From Gordionus sp. m RMFG-2023 (Eukaryota > Nematomorpha > Gordioida > Chordodea > Parachordodidae): a stretch of DNA of 64,000 nucleotides. Below the pieces are notes generated by a model. That model had not been told where the DNA came from, ran no database searches, and was given only the letters and a program-made list of their open reading frames with translations. The position numbers and the translations under genes were made by a program. Below, in pieces: positions 25,660-37,275 of this stretch (positions are counted from its first letter, which is position 1; each line of letters begins with the position of its first letter). Where the stretch lies: contig NC_088779.1 in NCBI RefSeq assembly GCF_954871325.1, positions 12,216,846 through 12,280,845 of the forward strand, in the 5' to 3' direction.

Positions 25660-27422
25660 GATTCAAATAAATTGATGATAAATGATGTTGCATAAGGATA
25701 ATAATGATAAAGCTTATCGCCAATATGAATGGATAATTAAATTAACTGCAATAATATATGCATTCGAATATAGGGATTATTGTATATTTCAGAAAATAAG
25801 TCTAAAGATTTTCAAATTGTTAGAATATTAGAATTTGGCACGTTATGACCAACATTTTTCATGATATAATTTAATTTTGAATTTTTTTTCTTACCATTAT
25901 TTTCACGTAGACCTGACAAAATGTATTTGTCAAAAACAACTAATTAGAACTTAACCCATTTTAAAATAGATTTATATGTATTTCTTCATGGTAATAAGAA
26001 TTTAATAATAATAATAATGTGATCAAATTTTATGAACATAGAATATAGAAAGATGTTTATTAAAGTGTAGCAACTATACATTACACCTACAAAATTTCGC
26101 CGATCAAATAAATTAAGATGCTAATTATAACCAATGAATATATGGATAATAAACGAACTGCAACATTTTAAACTTTATCAGATTTCGAACTCCTTTTATA
26201 AACCACGCATGCTTCCAAATGTAATGTTTCGGAATATGGAAGAGATTAAAATAGATAATAAATGATGTGGAATCGAGATATATGATTAATGATTGCATTG
26301 TAAAATAATATGATAAAGAATATCTCCAATAAAAAAATCCAACTGCAATAATATATGCATTCGAATATAGGGATTATTGTATATTTCAGAAAATAAGTCT
26401 TGAGTTATTTTCAAATTGTTAGAATATTAGAATTTGGCACGTTATGACCAACATTTTTATGATATAATTTAATTTTGAATTTTTTTTCTTACCATTATTT
26501 TCACGTAGACCTGACAAAATATATTTGTCAAAAACATCTAATTAGAACTTAACCCACTTTAAAATATTTCTTCATGGTAATAAGAATTTAATAATAATAA
26601 TAAAGTGATCCATTTTTGAATTTTATGAACATCGAATATAGAAAGATGTTTATTAAAGCGTAGCAACTATACATTACACCTACAAAATTTCGCCGATCAA
26701 ATAAATTAAGATGCTAATTATAACCAATGAATATATGGATAATAAACGAACTGCAACATTTTAAACTTTATCAGATTTCGAACTCCTTTTATAAACCACG
26801 CATGCTTCCAAATGTAATGTTTCGAAATATGGAAGAGATTAAAATAGATAATAAATGATGTGGAATCTATGATTAATGATTGCATTGTAAAATAATATGA
26901 TAAAGAATATCTCCAATAAAAAAATCCAACTGCAATAATATATGCATTCGAATATAGGGATTATTGTATATTTCAGAAAATAAGTCTTGAGTTATTTTCA
27001 AATTGTTAGAATATTAGAATTTGGCACGTTATGACCAACATTTTTCATGATATAATTTAATTTTGAATTTTTTTTCTTACCATTATTTTCACGGAGACCT
27101 GACAAAATGTATTTGTCAAAAACATCTAATTAGAACTTAACCCATTTTAAAATATTTCTTCATGGTAATAAGAATTTAATATTAATAATAAAGTGATCCA
27201 TTTTTGAATTTTATGAACATCGAATATAGAAAGATGTTTATTAAAGCGTAGCAACTATACATTACACCTACAAAATTTCGCCGATCAAATAAATTAAGAT
27301 GCTAATTATAACCAATGAATATATGGATAATAAACGAACTGCAACATTTTAAACTTTATCAGATTTCGAACTCCTTTTATAAACCACGCATGCTTCCAAA
27401 TGTAATGTTTCGGAATATGGAA
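25660..27422. repeat. Three tandem copies of about 590 bp
   Basis: The block starting AACTGCAATAATATATGCAT occurs at about 25,744, 26,341 and 26,928. Copies are nearly identical except for small deletions, such as the loss of about 14 bp (ATTTATATGTATTT region) in the second and third. The third copy is shortened and ends at about 27,420, just upstream of the first OTU gene. Near-identity suggests recent amplification. Confidence 0.88.
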
Positions 27423-27594
27423 CCTATCATGCCGTAAAGTCGCGATCTCCCTTATCAAACTATATTTATGATTTAATAACATTATAAATTAGTTATATAA
27501 AATTCACATGTAAATTATTTTTACATAAAAATTATTAATTTAACTAATATGGGTTAACATAACTTATAAATATTATATTATATATTCAAAACAG

Positions 27595-28882
27595 GAAATT
27601 GATTTGCCAAGAATGTAAAAATCCCTTAGATCCTGAGGGAAAAATTCATGATACAATATTATGTAAAATATGTGATTTAAGAATCCACAAAGGCTGTCTA
27701 AAAGCACCCTTGGCATATTGTATGATTTGGGCCTCTTTAAAAGCTCCTTTTTTTTGTAAAAATTGTTACAAATTAACAGATTCACTAGCCAGGTTAAAAT
27801 CCTCACCGAATAAAAAAACAGCAACTAATGAGCTTAGATATATTATTATTTATAATTTAAAACCTCACCCTAGAGCTATAAATATTAATACATGTGAAGA
27901 AGATAAAATAGCTATAAATTTTTTAAAATATTATCAAAGAGATAATATTTTAGAAAAATATAGACCCCTTAGGGTATTGGGTGACGGGAATTGCTTTTAT
28001 CGAGCAATATCTCTGGCTATATATGGGGATTCTGATTTATATATATTTGTTCGAGTTAAGGCAGCTCTAGAAGTGATACAGAACTACGAATATTATAGTT
28101 TCAATAGTCCCAATTATATCTTAAAAAATGATTTATTAAATTTTGAAACTTCATATGAACAAATATTAAACTCTATTATAAACATCGATGTTTGGGCTGG
28201 ATTGCCAGAAATTTACGCAACTAGTGCTGGTTTAATGGAACCATTTAGGTCGGAAAGTATATTTCCAAATAACCCTTATAACAGGGATATACGTGGTAGG
28301 GGTGTGTCGATTGACCAGCCCATTAATCGTGCCATCCTTTGGACGACGACTAATCCCCTTATTATAAAGCATATCGTTATTAATCATTTTGCCTTTTTAT
28401 ATGAAAAAGAAGATAATATAGATATTGATATGAATATAGATAGATCAGATAGCTGTAATAAGGTCTTACCTATAGATAAAAACGTAATAACGTCAAAATT
28501 GATAAATATCAATACCGAGATTAAAAAATCTTCCTCACCAAAAAAAAATAATATTCAAGAAATATTAAAAAAGCCGTTTGAAGATTTTTTGGATATTTCA
28601 ATTGACGATCTTGCTCATTGTGCGATGCCTTTTAAATCTAGATATACAGATATCCCTAAGATAAATATTGCGTTAATGACCAAAAATTATAAATCGAATA
28701 TTTTAGATTCTGATAATAATTTAACACAGATCACTGGAGACGATATATCCGTTGTTTCGAGTAAAGATGATGATTACTCAGAAATTTCATCAAATAGTTT
28801 ATCACAATATACTAAAGATGATATGTCAGATATATCTAGTGATGAATTTAAAGATATCGATGATAATTTAGCACCTTTGTAG
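27595..28882 (+). CDS. Zinc-finger/OTU protease protein (no transposase)
   Basis: The open frame is entered through an AG acceptor at 27,594, with phase 2. No ATG exists near the start, so an upstream exon is needed. It encodes about 429 residues. Residues about 3-60 hold a Cys-rich finger (CQEC, CKICDLRIHKGCL, FFCKNCY) of PHD/treble-clef layout. An OTU cysteine-protease domain follows, with the catalytic motif LGDGNCFYRAISLAIYG (D129 and C132 counted from 27,599) and a C-terminal INHFAFLY bearing H263. OTU enzymes cleave ubiquitin chains. The last 120 residues are rich in Asp, Ser and Ile (DDYSEISS, DDMSDISSDEF). It is a clear paralogue of the N-terminal part of the gene at 37.3 kb and shares NPYNR..RGR.V.I.QP, but it ends with a stop before any DDE domain. 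It could be an accessory protein of the element or a shortened sister transposase. Confidence 0.82.
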
Positions 28883-29756
28883 GTGTTTTTAAAGAAAAAA
28901 CGAGTATTTTTTTAGAATACCCGTGTGATTTTAATTATGACGATTTAGATTCAAATGATGATTCTGTGATATATCTGTGTACTAAAAAATAAGTTACATT
29001 GAGAAGAGTATATAGAATGCATAAAATATTTGCTTTCCATGGCGAGAAAGGTCATGAGGATACATATGGCGAGAAAGGTCATTGGATAGCGAATAAATGT
29101 TTAAATATAAAATTATATGACAAAGATGCCAACATGACTCAAAGAAGAAATTTTGACTAATCTCGATATATAGCGCTAACCGAAATGTATATGGTATAAA
29201 TTATAAATATTTTTATATCTTTATAACTTTATAATAGAATTTACCAAACAATTAGGATATATATGAACATCATATAATAGATTTTCGATGGGTACTCTAA
29301 AAAAAACCTATTGATTGTTTTTAAAATAAGAGATTATTCCCTCTCGCAAGTATATTTAAAAATATTTCTCTATTATAAATTATTTCAATGGTTGATTTTG
29401 TTTTTGCTATATAGCAATCTTGAATATATAAACTTTATAATAAGGATGGTGAATAAATATTTTTCTTAAATATTTATATACGATCCGATAGCCGAATGTT
29501 TATGATTAGAAGCCCTTTACAGACGTCCATAGGTAATTAATAATATCTTTATCAAATAAAAAAAAATATTTATTTATTTCTAATAAATAAATTTATATAG
29601 CAAGAAAAGTAATATATATTTTATTTAAAAGATAAATGACTTTAATATCAAAAATGAGATAAAATTAGAATGGTATATGAAGATACGTTTGCTCCCTTGG
29701 TATATTTTATACTCACTAATTTTATATTTACAAATAACATAACAATTTTAGATATT
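28883..29756. other. 3' flank of first OTU gene
   Basis: Two copies of ATGGCGAGAAAGGTCAT lie at 29,039-29,055 and 29,066-29,082, and another follows the second OTU gene at 40,734-40,750. A short acidic frame (about 28,913-28,990, DFNYDDLDSNDD) follows the stop and may be a relic of a longer C-terminus. The rest is A/T-rich. Confidence 0.5.
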
Positions 29757-29760
29757 TGTA

Positions 29761-32219
29761 TATGGTGAATTCCATATCAAATCAACCAAGGTTCCAACCC
29801 GACCCCTTTCAATTTTTCTTAAATTTTGCATACTGCTAGTATATACTATAACTAAGAAAAATACCTCCCAACAAGGTATACCCGCTAAGATATGGGCGTT
29901 TAAAGCGCGGAAAAATGGTACATTTTTGACAAAATGTCCCTCATTTATTTTCAAATATCTCGAGAAATAATTAAGTTAGAGAAATAATTTAAATTTTATT
30001 ATGTAGCTTAATAATAGTTCTTTAATATGACATACAAATAAATATGATATAAATCTAATTAATATCGACCGGAAGTATAAAACCGGAAATGGTCATAGAA
30101 AAAAAAGGTATTTTTTTTTTCAAAATTTTTTTTTGTAGATAGATAACTGCTTTATGTTTGTACAAATTCCTAGACTGGGATGAACATGGGTCTAAGAGTT
30201 ATGCTTCTTTATATGGCTAAAATTGAACAAATTTAACATAAATAATTTAATGAATATTTATGAAATGTTTATTTAAAAATTATGTCTATTTATTTTTAAC
30301 AAAATTTTTGAGAAGTGGCTGGGATATTGTAATTTATTTAACACTCAAGTTATATTGTGACTACTTGACATAATTCTAAACATATTTATAACTTTATTTG
30401 TCTGAAATGCATAATTACATATAATATAATAATTCATAATTATGTATAAAATATATCAAATATTAAATCATCTAAAGAATTAAATAAATTTTGACTTTTA
30501 TTTTGTTTTCGTCAAGGGGAATAAAAGCATGGTACTTTTGTGTTCCCGAAATTTTTTTTGCTCTAAAAAAACCTGCTTTCTATATGATTTTCCATGTTGA
30601 TATATTCATAATTGCTTACAAATATCTAATTTACTCCATATATTATTTCTTGTACAGTTAAATAAATCCATTATTGTCAATATGTGATTTTGATATGGGC
30701 GTTGCAAGCTTGCTCGACTAGTCGTTTTGTAACCCCCCTAAACTGTTGCAGGGACTTTTGCCATGAGCCGTTGCAAAAAAATTCCACTCCGCCTTTATCC
30801 CAAAACCATTTTCATGATTATAGATTTATACAGTTCTTTTTATTTTTATATGGTTACTGCTCCATCAAGAAAAATAATAAATTTTGGTTTTCTCAATTAA
30901 ATAATCTACGAATTCGTCAGCTGATTTTGTCAGCGTTTTGAGGGTAGTTCGATCAACTGCTAACCATTGTTTGAATGTTAATAATCGATTGAATTTATGT
31001 CAAATAATATAATAAGTCTTTTTTTTATTTTGGAAGATCCGGGGCAAAATTTACATTTATTTAAATAACATACTGGCTGGGCTGAATTGCAAAGACTTTC
31101 AGCAATACAATGTTTATAATCGTTGATTGAAGGATAATTATAATGACAAATATTGTTTGTTAGCTGTTGTAATTCTCCACCTATTAAAATAAGCCTAAAA
31201 TTTTGATGTAATGTGCAGATACACATGGTATGTGTACCTGGACCACCTGCTAAAACACAGTTTTTAGGTCGTAAGAAAGCAAATCTACTCAAACCTAACT
31301 GTATATCGTCATGAGTCTCTCTAAAGTGAATGAAAAGTTCTTTAATATTATATAAAATTAGTCTTTTCTCAACTTGATTTTTTCCAATTTACATTCATTG
31401 ATATAAAATTATTTTTGCCTGACATAAGCCTACTATTTTCCTAAGAATCATAAATTTTTTTTACTTTCTCCATAATATCTTCTTAAATAATACGACTTGG
31501 CTTAATAATATTGGGATTCGAGAGAATACTCTTTTCCCTAACTAACTGCTAAAGTTATAAATATGTTTAGAATTATTTTGTCAAGTAATTTCGAGTCACA
31601 TATAACTTGAATGTTAAATAAATCACATTATCCCAGCCACTTCTCAAAAATTTTGTTAAAAATAAAAAAAAGTAAGGGCCTATCATTTAGATATAATTTT
31701 TAAATAAATATTATTTCATAAATATTTATTAAATGAAGATATTTATGTTAAATTTGTTCAATTTTAGCCATATAAAGACTCATAACTCTTAGGCCCATGT
31801 TCATCCCAGTCTAGGATTTTGTAAAATCATAAAGCAGTGAAATATCTATATACAAAAAAAATACCTTTTTTTTCTATGGCCATTTCCGGTTTTCGATATT
31901 AATTAGATTTATATCATATTTATTTGTATGTCATATTAAAGAACTATTATTAAGCTACATAATAAAATTTAAATTATTTCTCTAACTTAATTATTTCTCG
32001 AGATATTTGAAAATAAATGAGGCACATTTTGTTAAAAATGTACCATTTTTCCGCGCTTTAAACGCCCATATCTTAGCGGGTATACCTTGTTGGGAGGTAA
32101 AATTTAATTTTTTTCTTAGTTATAGTATATACTACTATTATTCAAAATTTAAGAAAAATTGAAGGGGGTCGGGTTGAGAATCGACTTTTTTTGGTTGATT
32201 TGATATGGAATTCACCATA
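29761..32219 (-). mobile_element. 2.46-kb long-TIR transposon nested in giant element
   Basis: Ends TATGGTGAATTCC...GGAATTCACCATA begin inverted repeat arms of roughly 640 bp each (29,761-about 30,390 and about 31,558-32,219) with only scattered differences. A 4-bp TGTA repeat flanks both sides (29,757-29,760; 32,220-32,223). The centre holds a transposase fragment on the minus strand. The arms share GC-rich blocks such as TACCTCCCAACAAGGTATAC and GCGTTTAAAGCGCGG. Superfamily is not certain. Confidence 0.8.
30600..31360 (-). pseudogene. Transposase of an unnamed animal family, truncated
   Basis: The minus strand gives LRPKNCVLAGGPGTHTMC followed by ICTLHQN (about 31,200-31,275). A Cys-rich tail VCYLNKCKFCPGS follows (about 31,030-31,070), then after a gap WNFFATAHGKSPCNSLGG (about 30,730-30,790) and ASLQRPYQNHIL. 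These blocks recur in uncharacterised transposon proteins of arthropods and Hydra. Parts expected between them are missing and stops intervene, so the gene is dead. A related fragment is in the element at 24.3-25.4 kb. I cannot name the superfamily. Confidence 0.65.
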
Positions 32220-32223
32220 TGTA

Positions 32224-34700
32224 TTTTTTTAAAATTATAAAGATAATATTTTTTATTTAAATATTTAGGCTAGGCAAGAATTATATGTGAAACTATAAAC
32301 TCAACAGATTTAATTTTTTTTTTCTTCAAATAAAGTTGTAAATTTTATTTTGTGTATGATGACAAGCTATTTTTTATATTATTTTGGTTCGCGTATTTTA
32401 AAATCATTAGATAAAAATAAACAATATGTTTTTGTTAAAAATAAAAAAAACATGTGTGTTGATTTATATTATTTTATATTAATTTATACTTGAATAAAAA
32501 ATGCATTAAAAATTGATTACAATTTAAAAAATAGTATTATTAGTTTAAGACAATTAGCCCACCATAATAACAAAAATTCTACGTTATCCATTCCTATATC
32601 AAAGGAAACGATGTATACAATATTTGGCTTAATTAAAACATGTTCGGAATATTTAATTCTATAGTTTTGGGGTAAGTCTTAATATTTATTTTTTTAATAA
32701 ACATAAATTTGTTTAATACAACCCTTCCATAATCAAAACTTACTTAATCGGGCATGGGCCTTAATCTGTCCTTTTTATTACCCATGGGCGTTTAAGAATG
32801 GCTTTGCCACTTACACGCACAGGTAACTGCGGCTTGCCCAAAAATCGTGGATGGTCTTCTTAATTATTTTCCCATTTTTTATCCCAGTTTGATGGATTTT
32901 TTCAGAAGAGAACCAAGCGTTACTCTATTGTATATATAACTTTGTTATATTTACGACGTTTAGGGCTAGTGCGCTTAATATCATGTATCACATAAAAAAA
33001 AATATATAACTTAATTTGGGTTATTATATTAGGTGATTCTAATTTTTGATAAATTTTTTGTTTGACTATGAGATAAATTTAGGACTAGGACTAATGTTTT
33101 CCAGACCCGGGCCAGGCTTAGGGCCTAGCCTGCAGATCTCGGATATTTATTATAGGGTTCCTAATAAATTAAATCATATCATATTTTCTAATGTTATTTT
33201 TTATCCTTAGATAAACTAACATTGATTAGTAAGGCAATCAAATGGTATATCGTATAAAAGTAACCAAGTAAATTATAAAATTGACCTATCTGATATATTT
33301 CTTTATATTTGAGGTATATAAAAATTTAATTATACACATATATAAATAGTATAAATATCTTAATTTATTATTGATTTAATGAGGGATGCGAACTGTACGG
33401 TTTAAAAAATTATAAAATAAAATGGTAAATTACATGTATTTTATATATTATTTTAATATAATTTAAAATAAAAGTTTAAAATCAAAAAAAAAGCTTGGGC
33501 CTGAATCCTAAATTTTAAAAAAGGGTTCGCGTTTGGGTTCAGTTCAGCAAAAATCAAGGGTGTGAGTTTGGGTTATCATCCCAGCATTTAATGATAATAT
33601 TTTATAAATTGATATCTTAATTATCTTTTTGTTAATACAAAATTAACAACTATATATTTAATGATTTTATAAATTATTATCTTAACTATGTACATGTAAA
33701 AATGATTTTCCAAAAATTTATTCATTCATGATGTTTAATAAACTTACTTATTATTATTAATACACAACAATAATAAAAGCCATTTTATTAATTTAAAAAC
33801 AAAGAATTATAGTATCTTTATTTACATACATAACATATAAATCATTGAAATTTGTACATTGATTATAAGTCCATTCTTCACATTGCAGGCATATCTTCAC
33901 ATTTCTAGATTTTTTAATAGCTTTCTTGCCATTCATCATTAGTTTTCTTTAGATTTTTCTTTTTATTGTTTTTTTAGTATTTGTTAATTTATGTTTTTAT
34001 ATGATCATAAGGTCATAATTTTTGATATCTTTTTCATATTGTTGATATGTTACGATCAAAAAAAAAATTAGATAATATATAAACATTTGACCAATTTTGA
34101 GAGAAATAAGTGCAATAGATAAAAAGTTATAGCGTGGTGGCCAGTTTTAAAACATGGCCATTTATGGCACAATTCCCTTACTTGTGCCATTTACATTTTT
34201 AATAGGGCTTTAACTTTTATGTAATATAGGTAAATTAATTACTAATTGCTTGTTTTCTAGGGAAAAAATTAATTTTCTAATAAATATAAGCACCTGTATA
34301 ATATTTACAGATTTTATCAGTTATTATGAAATTTGGTGTTTAAGAATATAATTGTAAAAATTAAGTTTGTGCAAGAAACTTTTCCTACGTAGCTCATATA
34401 TTCTTCAAGTTCTACCATTATTAATTGTGAATGCAGGGTTGACAGTTAGCACGATTAGGCGAAGTGTAAAAATATGCTGTATTTTTGTAAAGTTTATCTA
34501 ATTTGTCTCCAATTCGCCCATATTAAATTTAGGGGAAAAATAATAAATTATATATTGATTCAAATTTGTCTGTTATCTTTCTATATAGACTTAAGAAAAA
34601 TTATCATTTTTATTTTTACTACTTAAATTTTATAAAATTTCAAGAACACTAAATATAAATAATTCATATGGAATAAATATTTTTGGAAAAAATTTAATTT
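32224..34700. other. AT-rich interior with MITE-like pieces
   Basis: A GC-rich island at about 33,090-33,145 (ACCCGGGCCAGGCTTAGGGC) and another at about 33,490-33,560 (GGGCCTGAATCC, GGGTTCGCG) look like the ends of a MITE about 500 bp long. A similar GC-rich end occurs at 37,100-37,225. A G/C-richer stretch at 32,720-32,900 reads partly open, but I recognise nothing in it. No gene is supported. Confidence 0.35.
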
Positions 34701-34724
34701 TTATTATACTAATATAAATAGATC

Positions 34725-34810
34725 TTTTTAGTTTAAGGCTAACCTATCTACAGAAAATATATGCTCACTAGGAGAGCTTGTAGATGAAACTAATATTATT
34801 ATTTTTTGGC
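34725..34810 (-). pseudogene. hAT transposase C-terminal scrap
   Basis: The minus strand reads LVSSTSSPSEHIFSVDRLAL, the hAT dimerisation motif (vpatSspSERvFSxaG). Only this short piece remains. It lies next to the fold-back element that starts at 34,888. Confidence 0.6.
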
Positions 34811-34887
34811 TTAAATGAAAAGCATAGGAAGATTCAATATTTTATTTTTCGAAAAGGGTCTACCATTATATAAATTGGTATCACGTC

Positions 34888-36845
34888 AAATCGGCGCAGC
34901 GTCAATTCAGCGCGGCGTCTATTCCGCGCAGTGTTAAACATAAACTTATAAATTGAAGCTAAATAACTTAATTTTGGTTAATTTAATAAACATTTAGACA
35001 TAAATAAATAAGAATCTTAAGGAGAGATTATGATTTTTGAATTTTTTTTTATTAACTGCCATAAGAGACGTTTATGGTTTAGCTAGCCGGTCTAGCTCTA
35101 AATTGACTAATCATGGTTGAAGTAATATCTAGATATAATAAATACTCATAAAACTTTCCCAAATTATAGTAGAGTATTTAAACTTTGCTAAGAATTAATT
35201 TACATAAAAATGATTATATATTTTAATTGAAATTAAAATTCTGTCATGTAAAAAGTTTTTGAAAAATTCATAAATATTTTATTTTTTATATAAATTTGGT
35301 AATAATTAAATAAAATATTTCAACAGATTTATTGTCTATAGATGTAAACTAATAAAAACTATATAAGGATACAATTTTAACCTTATTAAGTGGTATGCCA
35401 AGCCCCGGGATTTATATAACCCCAGTCTAATCTATTATGATTTGTAGCCATTATTATATAAGCCTGGATGCGGATAGTTGTAAGAAAGGTTTGGACCTCT
35501 ATCAAACAAAATAAAACAAAATATTTTGGCTAAAATTTTAATCAACCGTTTTTAAAAATAGACCCAAATCGGCCCGGTGCCAAGACCAATTTTTTATATT
35601 ATAAAAACGAATTAACGCGCAATTTATTTATATTATGGCTGTTGAAATTATAAAATTTACTAATTGAAAATGATATTATAAAAGTTTAAAAAAACATTAT
35701 ACCTTTTTGATAAAAACGATAAGATAGTAAACCAACATTATGTTTAATATTAAATCCCCCTTTTCCCGTCTAATTTTAGACAACATATATTTCTAATATC
35801 CCACCCGAGATCAAGCTAGGTGTATCGGGATATAGCTTAAAATATTATATTAATTGTATCTGACTATTTAAATCGCCGATTAATGATTATTTAAGGGGGA
35901 TCGCATATAATTTTAATTTGCAATTAATGTTAATTATTTAGCATGTTTTATATAGTATATTTATATTTTCTATAGTTGATTTATATAAAAATAAAAAAAT
36001 GTTGGTAAATTCGTTTTTTATTATTTTATAATAGGAAAAATTGGGAGGGTTTCCTTTGATCGTATTATTTTGATCGTAAAATGGTCCATTTTGTCCATTT
36101 TTGGTCAAAATGGACGATTTTTTAATTTATAGGTTAGGTTTAGGGTTAGGGTAAGGGTTAGGGTTAAGGTTAGGGTTGGGGTTAGGGTTATAAATGATTT
36201 TAATTTACCGCGATTAAATAGACCAATCAGAAAAAAATGGACAAAATTTACGATCAAATGACTTTACGATCAAAGTTAGGCAAATCGAAAAATTAGCCTA
36301 AGCATACTTTATATTTTTTTAAATGATTAATAGAAATATTTTTTAGATTTTTAATAAATCTAAAATGAGTCAGTCTTAATTTTAATTTTATTGGATCAAC
36401 ATTAGTGTTCTTAAACGGCCGATTTGGGTCTACTTTTAAAAACGGTCGATTAAGATTTTGGCCATAATAATATGTAAGATTCGAGATGAAAGTCCAAAAT
36501 TTTCCTACTGCGCAAAATATTCAGGCTTACATAATATTGGCTAATAATCAAAATACCTTATAATGTGGTAAATTGGTCCAGCAAGGAAGTGGTTATAAAT
36601 ATTGGTTATTAATTTTTTTAAAATATTATTAAATTTTTAATTGATATCACATATTTAGTAAATAAAAGATATTTGTAAAAAAATGAAGAAATAATTAATA
36701 GGACCAACATTTAAAATGACTTCTATTTAATGATCCTTTTTTTATACCAATAAATTTATAATAAATTGCAACTGTAATATATAAGCGCCGAATTGTCGCC
36801 GCGCTAAAGTGATTATGACTATGGGCCAAACTGACGTGGAACCAT
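34888..36845. mobile_element. Fold-back/MITE-like element, nested
   Basis: Left end GGTATCACGTCAAATCGGC and right end, reversed, GGTTCCACGTCAGTTTGGC pair imperfectly, both followed by a GCGCGGCG block. Further inside, 35,390-35,580 pairs with 36,400-36,600 (shared: ACCGTTTTTAAAA, AGACCCAAATCGGCC, TAAGCCTG). No coding region is seen. It may be one long-TIR element or two nested ones. No clear target duplication. Confidence 0.5.
36055..36278. repeat. MITE-like palindrome with TTAGGG-like repeats
   Basis: Inverted ends TTTGATCGTA...TACGATCAAA repeat twice on each side, with GGTCCATTTTGTCCATTTTT against AAAAAATGGACAAAATTT inside. The middle (36,133-36,190) is a run of nine or so TTAGGG-like units with variants (TTTAGGG, TTAAGG, TTGGGG). 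It is an interstitial telomere-like tract packaged inside a small inverted-repeat element. Confidence 0.65.
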
Positions 36846-37275
36846 ATAAATTAGGAAATTTAAAGGGGAAAATAAAAAATACCTTTATTGTTCTTTATTC
36901 ATTATAATATCGTTTTACGTAGCACAATTAGATGAATGTATAATTCTTTGCTTATGTTTATATACAATAAACGTATGATTCACATTAGAAATTGGTTCAT
37001 CTGATTGTATAATAACAGGAATATTTAACCTTATAATAAATGATCAATATAAATGAAACCTTTATAAATATTGAATTATTGAAAATAACATATTAATTTT
37101 GGATAAATATAACCCCGGCCTGAATATTTAAAAAAAATTTAAGGCGCTGTCCTTTTATATTACAAAAAATAAAATAAGGCCCGACTCGTGTACCCGGACC
37201 GGACTTAGGCTTGGGCCTACATCTCTGATTTAAATATAAATACAATTAATATAAACAATTTTTATATTTAAATAG

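Noticed and set aside
27573-27824. 83-codon minus-strand ORF
   Set aside because: It is antisense to the zinc finger of the first OTU gene.
36133-36190. Chromosome end
   Set aside because: The TTAGGG-like tract is short, degenerate and lies inside an inverted-repeat element with sequence on both sides.
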